A stretch of DNA of 6,985 bases, taken from Acidimicrobiales bacterium. Lineage in GTDB: Bacteria > Actinomycetota > Acidimicrobiia > Acidimicrobiales > RAAP-2. The DNA lies in NCBI GenBank assembly GCA_017882985.1, contig JADGOK010000044.1, forward strand, positions 1 through 6,985. Reading direction: 5' to 3'. The translations under genes were made by a program, and so were the position numbers. Positions 1 to 6,404 of this stretch are shown here, piece by piece. The notes below the pieces were generated by a model, which worked only from the letters and a program-made list of their open reading frames with translations, did no database searches and was not told the DNA's origin. Positions within the stretch are counted from its first letter, which is position 1. Every line of letters begins with the position of its first letter.

Positions 1-670
1 GCGTCGCGGAGAAATCACGAATTCGCAACGTCGTGGCGAGACCTTCAACCGTTCGGACGTAACGCCACCGCTCGAGCAGCATCGTGGGCCGTTGCGGCTG
101 CATTGCAGCGATCTCGAACGCTAGCTGCGTGTTCGCATGCCATCCCTCGGGCTTCGTCGTCGCCTCAGGCAGGGACAACAACGTTGCCGCTCCAGCGCCC
201 GGCGACTGCACGTGCACCGAGACGTGTCGTGACGGTCCGCCCACGCCTATCCCGTCGACGAGCGCTACGAGACCATACGCCACGGTGGCGTCGCGACCCG
301 ACAGATCGAGTCGTCCGCGATGGTCGAGTTGAAACGCTCGAAAGGCAACGCGACCTCGCGCTTGAATCTCGAGGCAATCGTCAACTTCGATCATGTGAGT
401 GGTTGACCACCGGGAGCGCAGGAAGTACCGCACGGCAATGGCCGAGCGCTCGCCGATGGTGTGTCCATCCACGACCGGCACGGTGCCGGCGAAGAGCGCA
501 ACGCCGAACAACAGTTCCACGACTGAAGCTCGAGGGCGAAAGAGCCAGTCCGCGACGACGCCCACGCCCGCGACGGCCAGCACCGCTTGGTGGCGCCGAA
601 TCCCGATCCACAGTGAGTCCGCGTCAGCGTCGCCCAATCCCAGCAACTCATTCGTCAAAGTGCCAACCAA
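1..670 (-). CDS. Partial conjugation/type IV secretion membrane protein (PrgI/SCO6880-like N-terminus), runs off left edge
   Basis: This frame is open from about 670 to the left edge, giving ~223 residues with no stop; the C-terminus lies outside the window. Two short hydrophobic stretches lie at residues ~29-44 (AVLAVAGVGVVADWLF) and ~50-66 (VVELLFGVALFAGTVPV), making a hairpin, followed by a basic segment (GERSAIAVRYFLRSRW, 73-88) and then a soluble alpha/beta-looking region. A membrane hairpin followed by a soluble domain is the layout of PrgI-like and SCO6880-like proteins, and the soluble part resembles VirB4 N-terminal regions. This family call is recognition by eye and tentative. There is no ATG or GTG near the N-terminus. 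I prefer TTG at 670, with AAGGG about 8 bases upstream; TTG at 658, 646 or 637 are alternatives. From 670 it overlaps the 3' end of the TrbL-like gene by 23 bases, implying coupled translation. Likely role: inner-membrane part of a secretion channel, by context. Confidence 0.6.
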   Translation of the reverse strand, partial: MVGTLTNELLGLGDADADSLWIGIRRHQAVLAVAGVGVVADWLFRPRASVVELLFGVALFAGTVPVVDGHTIGERSAIAVRYFLRSRWSTTHMIEVDDCLEIQARGRVAFRAFQLDHRGRLDLSGRDATVAYGLVALVDGIGVGGPSRHVSVHVQSPGAGAATLLSLPEATTKPEGWHANTQLAFEIAAMQPQRPTMLLERWRYVRTVEGLATTLRIRDFSAT

Positions 671-1760
671 CGACCGGGCCCTTGTCGTCCTTGAAATACG
701 CCACGTGACCGCCTCGGTGCTGGGGCTCACCGATCGGCGGCGCCACCGGCTCACCCCCGGTCGGGGCCAACTCAAACTCTGGACCTCCCTCCCACATCGC
801 CAGTCCCAAGTCGGCGGGACGTTCCGGCGGGCCGGGCATCGGCAGGTCAGGGGTGAGAGACCGTACCGCCGCGCCGAGCGGTGATGACGGGGCGTTCTGC
901 ACCGATCGGGTAAGTCGTTGACGAAGTCCCTCAACGTTGTGCATCGCCGACTGTTCGACGAAAGGAATGACGCGCAACAAGACGAAGGGTGACACGGTCG
1001 CCAAGAGCAGCGTCACGACGCCGGTGATGACCTGCGTCGCCGACGAGCCATGCAGCTCGTCGAGTCCGAGAGCGAGCGCGATAACGATGAGCAACTTGCT
1101 CGACGCGACGGCGAGGAACGTCTCAGCGAGACGCCATCCGAGGCGGCGAAGAGACGGGAACACCGCCAAGGGCACGATGATCGGAACCAGGACGAGTAGC
1201 AACGTCAGGATCACCGTCCGCACGATCAGTTCACACCACAGGAGAAAACAGCCGATGACGACTCCGAGCGCGAGCAGGAAGAGTCCGAAGCCCGGCGTCG
1301 TCGGACTGAGATTGGTCATCGCGCTGGCCAAGGTCGACTCGTGTTGCACCACGGTGCTCGCGGCACTGGTCGACAACTGATTGACCGCACTCAAGACGAG
1401 CGTCGTCATCGGTCGAGCGAGAAAGAGTGCCAATACGCACGCCGGGGCGACGCCGAAATAGACGCGCCAGAGTGACGAAGGATCCCCGTGACGCAGCGCC
1501 TGCAATGTCGCGACAGCCAGTCCGAGCACCATGAGGAGTGGGGAAAGCGCCAAGAGTACGTTGAACTCTTGAGTAGCCGAACGGACGACCGTCGTCGGCT
1601 CGCTCGCCGACAACAGGACCTGACCCGCCGCACTCAAGAGCCACTGCACGCTCGAGAGGACCCAGCTGGTCATTGAGTCGAAGATCCCTCCGAGCGTGGC
1701 CTTCGTCACCGAACTCGCGGCAAAGCAGAGTGGATTGTACGTGCAGAGCCAACTACTCAT
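648..1760 (-). CDS. TrbL/VirB6-like polytopic membrane protein of a conjugation-type secretion system
   Basis: A 370-residue protein. The N-terminus (about 1-50) is amphipathic with Cys6 and Cys12 (CTYNPLC), resembling actinobacterial TrbL-like proteins as I remember them. Hydrophobic segments lie near 67-88, 99-115, 158-176, 180-201, 214-233 and 243-265. The core around residues 173-233 (LLWCELIVRT, then VPIIVPLAVFPSLRR, then AVASSKLLIVIALALG) has the pattern seen in VirB6/TrbL proteins: a Trp/Glu/Arg helix, a Pro-rich helix, and a Ser-Lys before the next helix. The C-terminal ~65 residues are hydrophilic, rich in Pro and Gly, and probably cytoplasmic. In known systems this protein forms part of the inner-membrane channel. 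The start at 1760 overlaps the upstream gene's stop by one base (TGATG). The frame stays open to an ATG at 1907, but that extension is hydrophilic and lies inside the upstream gene, so I reject it. Family confidence is good; the substrate is unknown. Confidence 0.78.
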   Translation of the reverse strand: MSSWLCTYNPLCFAASSVTKATLGGIFDSMTSWVLSSVQWLLSAAGQVLLSASEPTTVVRSATQEFNVLLALSPLLMVLGLAVATLQALRHGDPSSLWRVYFGVAPACVLALFLARPMTTLVLSAVNQLSTSAASTVVQHESTLASAMTNLSPTTPGFGLFLLALGVVIGCFLLWCELIVRTVILTLLLVLVPIIVPLAVFPSLRRLGWRLAETFLAVASSKLLIVIALALGLDELHGSSATQVITGVVTLLLATVSPFVLLRVIPFVEQSAMHNVEGLRQRLTRSVQNAPSSPLGAAVRSLTPDLPMPGPPERPADLGLAMWEGGPEFELAPTGGEPVAPPIGEPQHRGGHVAYFKDDKGPVVGWHFDE

Positions 1761-2044
1761 CAGTGAACGCCGAGCCCGGTCTTGAAGAAGAAGTTGATCA
1801 GGGTCGGGGCCGCGCCGATGAGTACCGAAGCCAAGAGCGACGTCACGACCGCACGGCGACCGGCCATTGACTGATGCATGTTTTGGGTATGGCTGCCCAC
1901 CGCCCACAGCGCGGCGCCGAGCAAGAGCGAGACCAGCGCACCGATCAGTGCCCAGGAGGCGATCCCGTCGGCGATCTGCTGAAGCGCAGCACTTCCAGGA
2001 AGGGCCGTGGGAGAGGGGCTGAGAGAGACGGTAGCAAACAACAT
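1760..2044 (-). CDS. Small two-helix membrane protein, DUF6112/VirB2-like, of a conjugation module
   Basis: A 94-residue protein with two membrane helices (about 29-49 and 66-86) joined by a short polar loop, SHTQNMHQSMAGRRA (51-65). The pattern PG..ALQQIADGIASWAL, then AVGSHTQN, then GRRAVV, then LIGAAPTLINFFF matches what I recall of the DUF6112 family, small proteins encoded just before TrbL-like genes in actinobacterial conjugative elements. Size and topology resemble VirB2/TrbC pilins, so a pilus or channel subunit is a reasonable inference, but this was not tested. I chose ATG 2044 because the protein then begins as family members do. The frame is open to an ATG at 2158, but that would add 38 residues unlike the family and run into the divergent kinase gene. 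No strong ribosome binding site is visible before 2044. It is the first gene of a three-gene run and is translationally coupled to the next by TGATG. Confidence 0.75.
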   Translation of the reverse strand: MLFATVSLSPSPTALPGSAALQQIADGIASWALIGALVSLLLGAALWAVGSHTQNMHQSMAGRRAVVTSLLASVLIGAAPTLINFFFKTGLGVH

Positions 2045-2122
2045 CGTGGGCTCACTTTCGAGTAGGAGCAACGCAACGGTCGCTATGCCACCACAACTGG
2101 TTTCGTCTGCGAGACTGGTGAG
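2045..2122. promoter_or_regulatory. Divergent intergenic region between secretion module and senX3-like gene
   Basis: These 78 bases separate the two divergent start codons and must hold at least one promoter for each side. I see no convincing -35/-10 pair, no TANNNT placed for a leaderless start, and no GTTCAC-type Pho-box repeats. Two small inverted repeats are present (ACCA-caac-TGGT at 2090-2101 and GTCT-gcg-AGAC at 2105-2115); with four-base stems they may be chance. Confidence 0.4.
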
Positions 2123-3418
2123 GTGCCAATTGCTCTCGCCCACAACGTGATCTCCCACTGGCCACCGTTTGCCATCTATCTTTCTGCGGCCGGCTTCCTC
2201 ATCTTCGGGCTCTTGATCGGCGTCTTAATCAACCGCCGTCGTGGTCATCGTGCGATTGCCCAGCGCCTCGCCGCTCTCGGCGCCCGGCTCGGCGTCGAGC
2301 CGCAGGGCGACGACGGTCGCGTGGAGACGTCGCTCGCCTACCTCGAGGAGGTCACCGGCGCCGCCACGACCGCGATCGGCGAGGCGAGTGCCGATTCAGT
2401 TCGTCTTCGTCGCTCACTCGATACGCTTCCGCTCGGTCTCGTCCTGTGTGACGAGGGCGGCAGCGTGATCTTTCGAAACACCCAGGCCGAAACGCTCATG
2501 GCCAATCGATACGGCGACGCCATAGCGGCCCAGGCGGTCACCGACGTGCTCGCCGAAGGATGGACGAACGGCGTCGCCGAGAGGACCATCGACATCTACG
2601 GACCACCCCGCCGGACGCTCACCATCCGAGCCTCGGTCATCGACGACGGACGCCGACCGCTCGGCGTGCTCGCCGTCATCGAGGACGTCTCAGAGCGGCG
2701 GCGACTCGAAGATATTCGCCGCGACTTCATCGCCAACGTCTCACACGAACTGAAGACGCCGATGGGCGCGATGGGACTACTCGCCGAGACCCTCCAGTTC
2801 GAACGCGATCCGGCCGTCGCCCAGCGCCTGGCCGGGCGCATCAACTCCGAAGCCTTCCGCGTAAACCGCATCATCGAGGACCTGCTCGACCTTTCGAGAA
2901 TCGAGGGCGAGGGTTCGCCGCTTCGCGAGCCCGTCCCGGTGACGCTCTTTGTCGCCGACGCTATGGAGCGGATCCGCACGGCCGCTGAACAACACCAGGT
3001 AACGCTGCATTTCAAAGAACCCGACACCAATTTCGTCATCGTGGGCGACCGGCGCCAGTTGATTTCGGCGGTGCACGCGCTACTCGAGAACGCGGTGGTC
3101 TACTCCCCCGAGGGCGGCACCGTCACGGTATCGATCGAGCGCGTCGACGCCACGACGGCCGATGAAGGCGACGTCATCGGGCCCTTCGTTCGCGTCGCGA
3201 TCAAGGACCAGGGGGTGGGTATCCCCACGAAGGATCTTGAGCGGATCTTCGAACGTTTCTACCGAGTCGACCCGGGCCGCGCGCGCGAGACCGGCGGCAC
3301 GGGACTCGGACTCAGTATCGTGCGACACGTGGCCTTCAACCATGGCGGGAACATAGTTGTCGACTCGCGCGAGGGTGAGGGATCGACCTTTTCACTTGAC
3401 CTGCCGATGAATCAGTAA
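2123..3418 (+). CDS. senX3: Sensor histidine kinase, SenX3-like (phosphate-type two-component sensor)
   Basis: A 431-residue membrane histidine kinase. One transmembrane helix (about 16-37) is followed by a short linker, a PAS-like domain (about 95-190), HisKA with the phosphoacceptor His208 in HELKTP (208-213), and a HATPase domain: N box LLENAVVYSP (320-329), G1 DQGVGI (362-367), F box IFERFYR (375-381), G2 GGTGLGL (391-397). RRDFIANVSHELKTP and the order of domains closely match mycobacterial SenX3, which controls RegX3 under phosphate limitation. There is no sizeable extracytoplasmic sensor domain, so the signal is probably perceived through the membrane, the PAS domain or a partner; that is inference. 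The GTG start at 2123 is the earliest possible, since a stop precedes it in frame; GTG 2147 is an alternative. Neither has a well-spaced ribosome binding site. The stop overlaps the regulator start by one base (TAATG). The gene symbol is by similarity. Confidence 0.88.
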   Translation: MPIALAHNVISHWPPFAIYLSAAGFLIFGLLIGVLINRRRGHRAIAQRLAALGARLGVEPQGDDGRVETSLAYLEEVTGAATTAIGEASADSVRLRRSLDTLPLGLVLCDEGGSVIFRNTQAETLMANRYGDAIAAQAVTDVLAEGWTNGVAERTIDIYGPPRRTLTIRASVIDDGRRPLGVLAVIEDVSERRRLEDIRRDFIANVSHELKTPMGAMGLLAETLQFERDPAVAQRLAGRINSEAFRVNRIIEDLLDLSRIEGEGSPLREPVPVTLFVADAMERIRTAAEQHQVTLHFKEPDTNFVIVGDRRQLISAVHALLENAVVYSPEGGTVTVSIERVDATTADEGDVIGPFVRVAIKDQGVGIPTKDLERIFERFYRVDPGRARETGGTGLGLSIVRHVAFNHGGNIVVDSREGEGSTFSLDLPMNQ

Positions 3419-4146
3419 TGGGTAAGAAGCAATCGTCCGAATCAAACGTTCGCGTCCTCGTCGTCGAGGACGAGGAGTCCTTCGTCGACGCTCTCACGAT
3501 CGGCCTCAACCGCGAAGGCTTCGACGTCAGCGTCGCGCGTGACGGACAAGAAGCGGTCAATCTTTTTGGCGCCGGTCACTTCGACGTCGTACTCCTCGAC
3601 CTGATGCTGCCCAAGGTCTCGGGACTCGACGTCTGTCGGCTGATTCGCGCGGCGAGCGACGTGCCGATCATCATCGTGAGTGCGAAAGGTGAAGAGGTCG
3701 ACATGGTCCTGATGCTCGAGATCGGTGCTGACGACTACGTGACCAAGCCGTACCGACTCCGCGAGCTGGTCGCGCGCATCCGGGCCGTATTGCGTCGACG
3801 TGAAAGCATCGACCACGACCATGGCGAAGAAGATCAGATCCTGCGCGGTGACATTCGCATGGACGTCGACGCGCGCCGCTGCTTCATCAAGGGCGAGGAG
3901 ATCAAACTGCGCAAGAAGGAGTTCGCCCTGCTGCGACTACTGCTCGAGAATCCCGGCCGCGTGCTCACCCGAGAAGTGCTCATTGATCGAGTGTGGGGCA
4001 ATGACTACGTCGGCGACACCAAGACGTTGGACGTGCACATCAAGCGGCTGCGTACCCTTATCGAGGACAACCCGAAGGCGCCCGCGCACATCACCACCGT
4101 GCGCGGCGTCGGCTACCGGTTCGAACTTACGAAGGCCTCGAAGTAA
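3418..4146 (+). CDS. regX3: Response regulator, RegX3-like (OmpR/PhoB family)
   Basis: A 242-residue DNA-binding response regulator. The receiver domain spans about 11-127: acidic pocket Glu17-Asp18, phosphoacceptor Asp61 in LLDLMLP, switch Ser88, Tyr107 and Lys110 in DDYVTKP. A linker of about 15 residues (SIDHDHGEEDQ) leads to an OmpR-type winged helix (about 140-236) with recognition-helix region VGDTKTLDVHIKRLRTLIE and the closing wing TTVRGVGYRF. The sequence is close to mycobacterial RegX3 throughout, notably RVWGNDYVGDTKTLDVHIKRLR (given here in part). RegX3 activates phosphate-starvation genes in known species; that role here is by homology. The ATG overlaps the kinase stop (TAATG), so the pair is one operon with coupled translation. 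The ~9-residue N-terminal extension (MGKKQSSES) before the first beta strand may be real or may reflect an ancestral later start. The last 20 bases overlap convergent serS. Confidence 0.9.
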   Translation: MGKKQSSESNVRVLVVEDEESFVDALTIGLNREGFDVSVARDGQEAVNLFGAGHFDVVLLDLMLPKVSGLDVCRLIRAASDVPIIIVSAKGEEVDMVLMLEIGADDYVTKPYRLRELVARIRAVLRRRESIDHDHGEEDQILRGDIRMDVDARRCFIKGEEIKLRKKEFALLRLLLENPGRVLTREVLIDRVWGNDYVGDTKTLDVHIKRLRTLIEDNPKAPAHITTVRGVGYRFELTKASK

Positions 4147-5434
4147 TTCTGGTCTCACCGCCGAGGTACGGGGCGAGCACGTCGGGCAGGAGGATCGAGC
4201 CGTCCGCCTGTCGATAGGTCTCCACCAGCGCAGCCCAGATGCGCGCCCACGCGAGAGCTGAACCGTTCACCGTGTGCACGAGTGCCGTCGAACCGTCTGA
4301 CGTGCGGTAGCGAACATTGGCCCGGCGCGCCTGGAAATCGCGGAACCAGCTGACCGAGGAGACCTCCAGCCAGCGATCGACGCCGGGGCTGAAGACTTCC
4401 AGGTCAAGCGTTCGCGCCGACGATGTGCCGAGGTCGCCGCAGCAAAGGTTGAGCACCCGATAGGTGAGCCCGAGGGACTGCAGTAACCCCTCGGCGCGGC
4501 TCAGAATATCGGCGTGCGCCGCGTCAGCCTGTTCCGGTGTGCAGTAGGCGAAGAGCTCGACCTTGTCGAACTCGTGCACGCGCAAGAGTCCTCGGGTGTC
4601 GCGTCCGGCGGCCCCCGCCTCGCGGCGAAAACAGGCGGTCTGCGCCGTAAGGCGAATAGGCAGCTTCGCCTCGTCGAGGATCTCGCCACGGTGTATCGAC
4701 GTGAGCGGCACTTCCGCGGTGGGAATCGCCCACAGGCCGTCGCGCTCGATCGCGTACATGTCGTCGGCCGACTTCGGCAGGTGACCCGTCGACATCATCG
4801 TCTCGGTCAGCGCGAAACTCGGAGGCCGAATCTCTTCGTAATCGGCCATGTGGCGGTCGAGGGCGAAGAAGCCGAGCGCGCGCAGCAGTCGGGCGCCACC
4901 GGCGCGAAAGAGCGGGAACATCGAGCCGGCGATCTTGGCGCCCGACTCAAGGTCGAGAATCCCGAGCTGCACTCCGATCTCCCAGTGGGCCACACGCTGA
5001 TGCTCGGCGTAAGTGGGAAGGGCGACCCCGGCGTCCATGCCGACCCACCATCGACGCAGTTCCACGTTGTCGTTCTCGTCGAGGCCGTCGGGCACCTCGG
5101 GTGCGGGGAGATTCGGGATCATCAAGAGCCGCTCGTTGAGTTCTCGCGCCACGACCTCAGTCGCGTCGGACGCCTCGCGTTCCTTGTCGCCGAGCGTCCG
5201 ACTCTCGAGGGTCAGGGCGTCGGCGACTTCAGCGTCCTTGGCCCTGCGGGCCTCGCCCACCTGGCGTGACAGTTCCTTTACCTCGGCACGAAGTCCCTCG
5301 GCGTCGTGGAGCAGGACCCGGTGCCGGGCGTCCAAGGCGATTATCTCGTCCATCGTCGACGACGTGACGCCGCGGCGCGCGAGGGCGGCCTTGACGACAT
5401 CAGGTTCACGACGGAGCTGGGCGAGATCAATCAT
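4127..5434 (-). CDS. serS: Seryl-tRNA synthetase
   Basis: A 435-residue class II aminoacyl-tRNA synthetase that charges tRNA-Ser (and tRNA-Sec where present) with serine in the cytoplasm. The N-terminal helical arm (about 28-105), a charged coiled coil, binds the long variable arm of the tRNA. Catalytic features follow: a motif 1 region (170-195, GSMFPLFRAGGARLLRALGF), the serine-binding TAE at 239-241 (IPTAEVPL), motif 2 at 269-293 (FRREAGAAGRDTRG, then HEFDKVE) and motif 3 NGSALAWAR at 390-398. Length matches the family (about 425-435). The start MIDLAQLRREPD is the typical SerRS N-terminus; the upstream ATG at 5515 would run into the divergent ABC gene. One oddity is EVSSVSWFRDFQARR (357-371), where most bacterial enzymes read SSCSNF, so Cys is Val and Asn is Trp. 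The C-terminal tail ETRITSRPS reaches into the end of regX3. Confidence 0.96.
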   Translation of the reverse strand: MIDLAQLRREPDVVKAALARRGVTSSTMDEIIALDARHRVLLHDAEGLRAEVKELSRQVGEARRAKDAEVADALTLESRTLGDKEREASDATEVVARELNERLLMIPNLPAPEVPDGLDENDNVELRRWWVGMDAGVALPTYAEHQRVAHWEIGVQLGILDLESGAKIAGSMFPLFRAGGARLLRALGFFALDRHMADYEEIRPPSFALTETMMSTGHLPKSADDMYAIERDGLWAIPTAEVPLTSIHRGEILDEAKLPIRLTAQTACFRREAGAAGRDTRGLLRVHEFDKVELFAYCTPEQADAAHADILSRAEGLLQSLGLTYRVLNLCCGDLGTSSARTLDLEVFSPGVDRWLEVSSVSWFRDFQARRANVRYRTSDGSTALVHTVNGSALAWARIWAALVETYRQADGSILLPDVLAPYLGGETRITSRPS

Positions 5435-5441
5435 GCCCGCC

Positions 5442-5447
5442 AGCCTA
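5442..5447 (-). promoter_or_regulatory. Possible -10 element for serS (leaderless start)
   Basis: On the minus strand TAGGCT (TANNNT type) ends 7 bases before the serS ATG, the spacing expected if transcription begins at or next to the start codon. No clear -35 element is visible. The nearby GGCGGG could instead be read as a weak ribosome binding site. Confidence 0.4.
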
Positions 5448-5478
5448 CCGAGATGCGTTTGAGCGAGCGGCGAGCGTC

Positions 5479-5484
5479 TAGGTT
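5479..5484 (+). promoter_or_regulatory. Possible -10 element for the ABC exporter operon (leaderless start)
   Basis: TAGGTT (TANNNT type) ends 8 bases before the GTG at 5493, fitting a leaderless or nearly leaderless transcript. A TTGAGC at 5459-5464 could be a -35 box, but the 14-base spacer is short. The AAAGG just before the GTG is only 2 bases away, too close for a normal ribosome binding site. Confidence 0.4.
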
Positions 5485-5492
5485 CAAAGGTC

Positions 5493-6404
5493 GTGAGTAA
5501 CGCCGTCGAGGTCAATCATCTGAGCGTCACGTTCGCCAACCTCCGAGCCGTCGACGACGTGTCGCTCAACGTCAATTTCGGTGAGGTCGTCACCCTGCTC
5601 GGCCCCAACGGTGCCGGCAAGACGACCGTCGTCGAGACACTGCTCGGCTTTCGTGATCCCACGTCGGGCACCGTTCGACTGCACGGCCTCGATCCGCGCC
5701 GTGATCACCGTGAGGTCGTCGTTCGCACCGGCGCGCTCTTGCAGCGCGGCGGCGTCTGGTTCCCGATGACGCCGCGGCAGGCATTGCAACTCACCGCCAC
5801 CTACTACGACGCGCCGCGCGACGCCCGTGAGTTGTTGGAGCTACTGGACTTGGAGCGATGTTCGCGCACCCCGTGGCGCCGACTCAGTGGCGGCGAACAG
5901 CAGCGCACCTTGTTGGCCCTGGCCCTCATCGGACGACCCCGGGTACTGGTTCTCGACGAGCCCACGACCGCGGTCGATCCCGAAGGCCGCCAGGTCATCC
6001 GTGACATCGTCCGCGCCGAACGCGATCGAGGCTGTGCCCTACTGATCACGACGCACGAGCTCGACGAGGCCGAGCGCCTCGCTGACCGCCTGGTCATCAT
6101 GAACCAAGGCCACGTCGTGATCCAGGGAACACTCGACGAGTTGGCCGGCCAACCCGAGATGATCATCGAGACCTCCGCTCCCGTTGATCCGCGCCGGCTC
6201 GCCGTACTCATGCAGTGCGACGTGATTCTCGACGGTCCGACGCGCCTGCGCTGCGCCACGATGTCCTCACCGCAGAATCTCGCCACCATCACGAACTTTC
6301 TCAACACGGCGGGCGTCGAGATGCTCTCACTGCGAACCAGGGCGTCGCTCGAGGAACGCTACTTCGAGCTCATTGCCCAAGAGCGAACGCGAGTCCAGCC
6401 GTGA
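5493..6404 (+). CDS. ABC transporter ATP-binding protein (CcmA/DrrA-like exporter)
   Basis: A 303-residue cytoplasmic ATPase that powers the membrane partner encoded next. Visible motifs: Walker A GPNGAGKTT (37-45), Q-loop Gln84 (GALLQRGG), signature LSGGEQQR (131-138), Walker B VLVLDEP (151-157) with catalytic Glu156, D-loop AVDPEG (160-165) and switch His188 (TTHELDEAERLADR). The ~90-residue C-terminal extension ending in RASLEERYFELI (283-294) is typical of the DrrA-like branch, whose members export lipids, antibiotics or other hydrophobic compounds. All catalytic residues are intact. The GTG at 5493 places the first beta strand (VEVNHLSVTF) correctly. The gene is divergent from serS across 58 bases, and its stop overlaps the permease start by 4 bases (GTGA), so both subunits should be made together. 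The substrate cannot be told from sequence. Confidence 0.92.
   Translation: MSNAVEVNHLSVTFANLRAVDDVSLNVNFGEVVTLLGPNGAGKTTVVETLLGFRDPTSGTVRLHGLDPRRDHREVVVRTGALLQRGGVWFPMTPRQALQLTATYYDAPRDARELLELLDLERCSRTPWRRLSGGEQQRTLLALALIGRPRVLVLDEPTTAVDPEGRQVIRDIVRAERDRGCALLITTHELDEAERLADRLVIMNQGHVVIQGTLDELAGQPEMIIETSAPVDPRRLAVLMQCDVILDGPTRLRCATMSSPQNLATITNFLNTAGVEMLSLRTRASLEERYFELIAQERTRVQP

Noticed and set aside
391..651. 86-residue minus-strand frame starting at the ATGA overlap, plus the neighbouring minus-strand frames 381-611 and 165-377
   Set aside because: Translations rich in Cys, Trp, Ser and Arg with no plausible fold. The third minus-strand frame is open throughout and protein-like. The ATGA is kept as a finding because of its position.
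103..708. 201-residue plus-strand open frame, with another at 399-884
   Set aside because: Arg/Ser/Pro-rich, low-complexity translations with no recognisable domain, antisense to the minus-strand secretion genes. These are typical shadow frames of GC-rich DNA.
1761..1907. 49-residue N-terminal extension of the TrbL-like protein to an ATG at 1907
   Set aside because: Hydrophilic, unlike the family, and entirely inside the upstream small membrane protein gene; the TGATG coupling at 1758-1762 gives a natural start.
2045..2158. 38-residue N-terminal extension of the DUF6112-like protein to an ATG at 2158
   Set aside because: It would overlap the divergent kinase gene by 36 bases and adds sequence not typical of the family. 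The start at 2044 gives the expected length.
3455..3476. Perfect 8-base inverted repeat with a 6-base loop (TCCTCGTC / GACGAGGA)
   Set aside because: It falls on codons for the conserved VLVVEDEE of the receiver domain, where Val/Leu codons followed by Glu/Asp codons create self-complementarity; there is no T-tract and it is within a gene, so not a terminator.
4514..5269. 251-residue plus-strand open frame
   Set aside because: Lies wholly antisense to serS, whose catalytic motifs are unmistakable; it has no motif of its own and mirrors the codon structure of serS.
5435..5515. 27-residue N-terminal extension of SerRS to an ATG at 5515
   Set aside because: SerRS proteins normally begin at MIDL-type sequence. 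The extension would overlap the divergent ABC gene and cover both candidate promoters.
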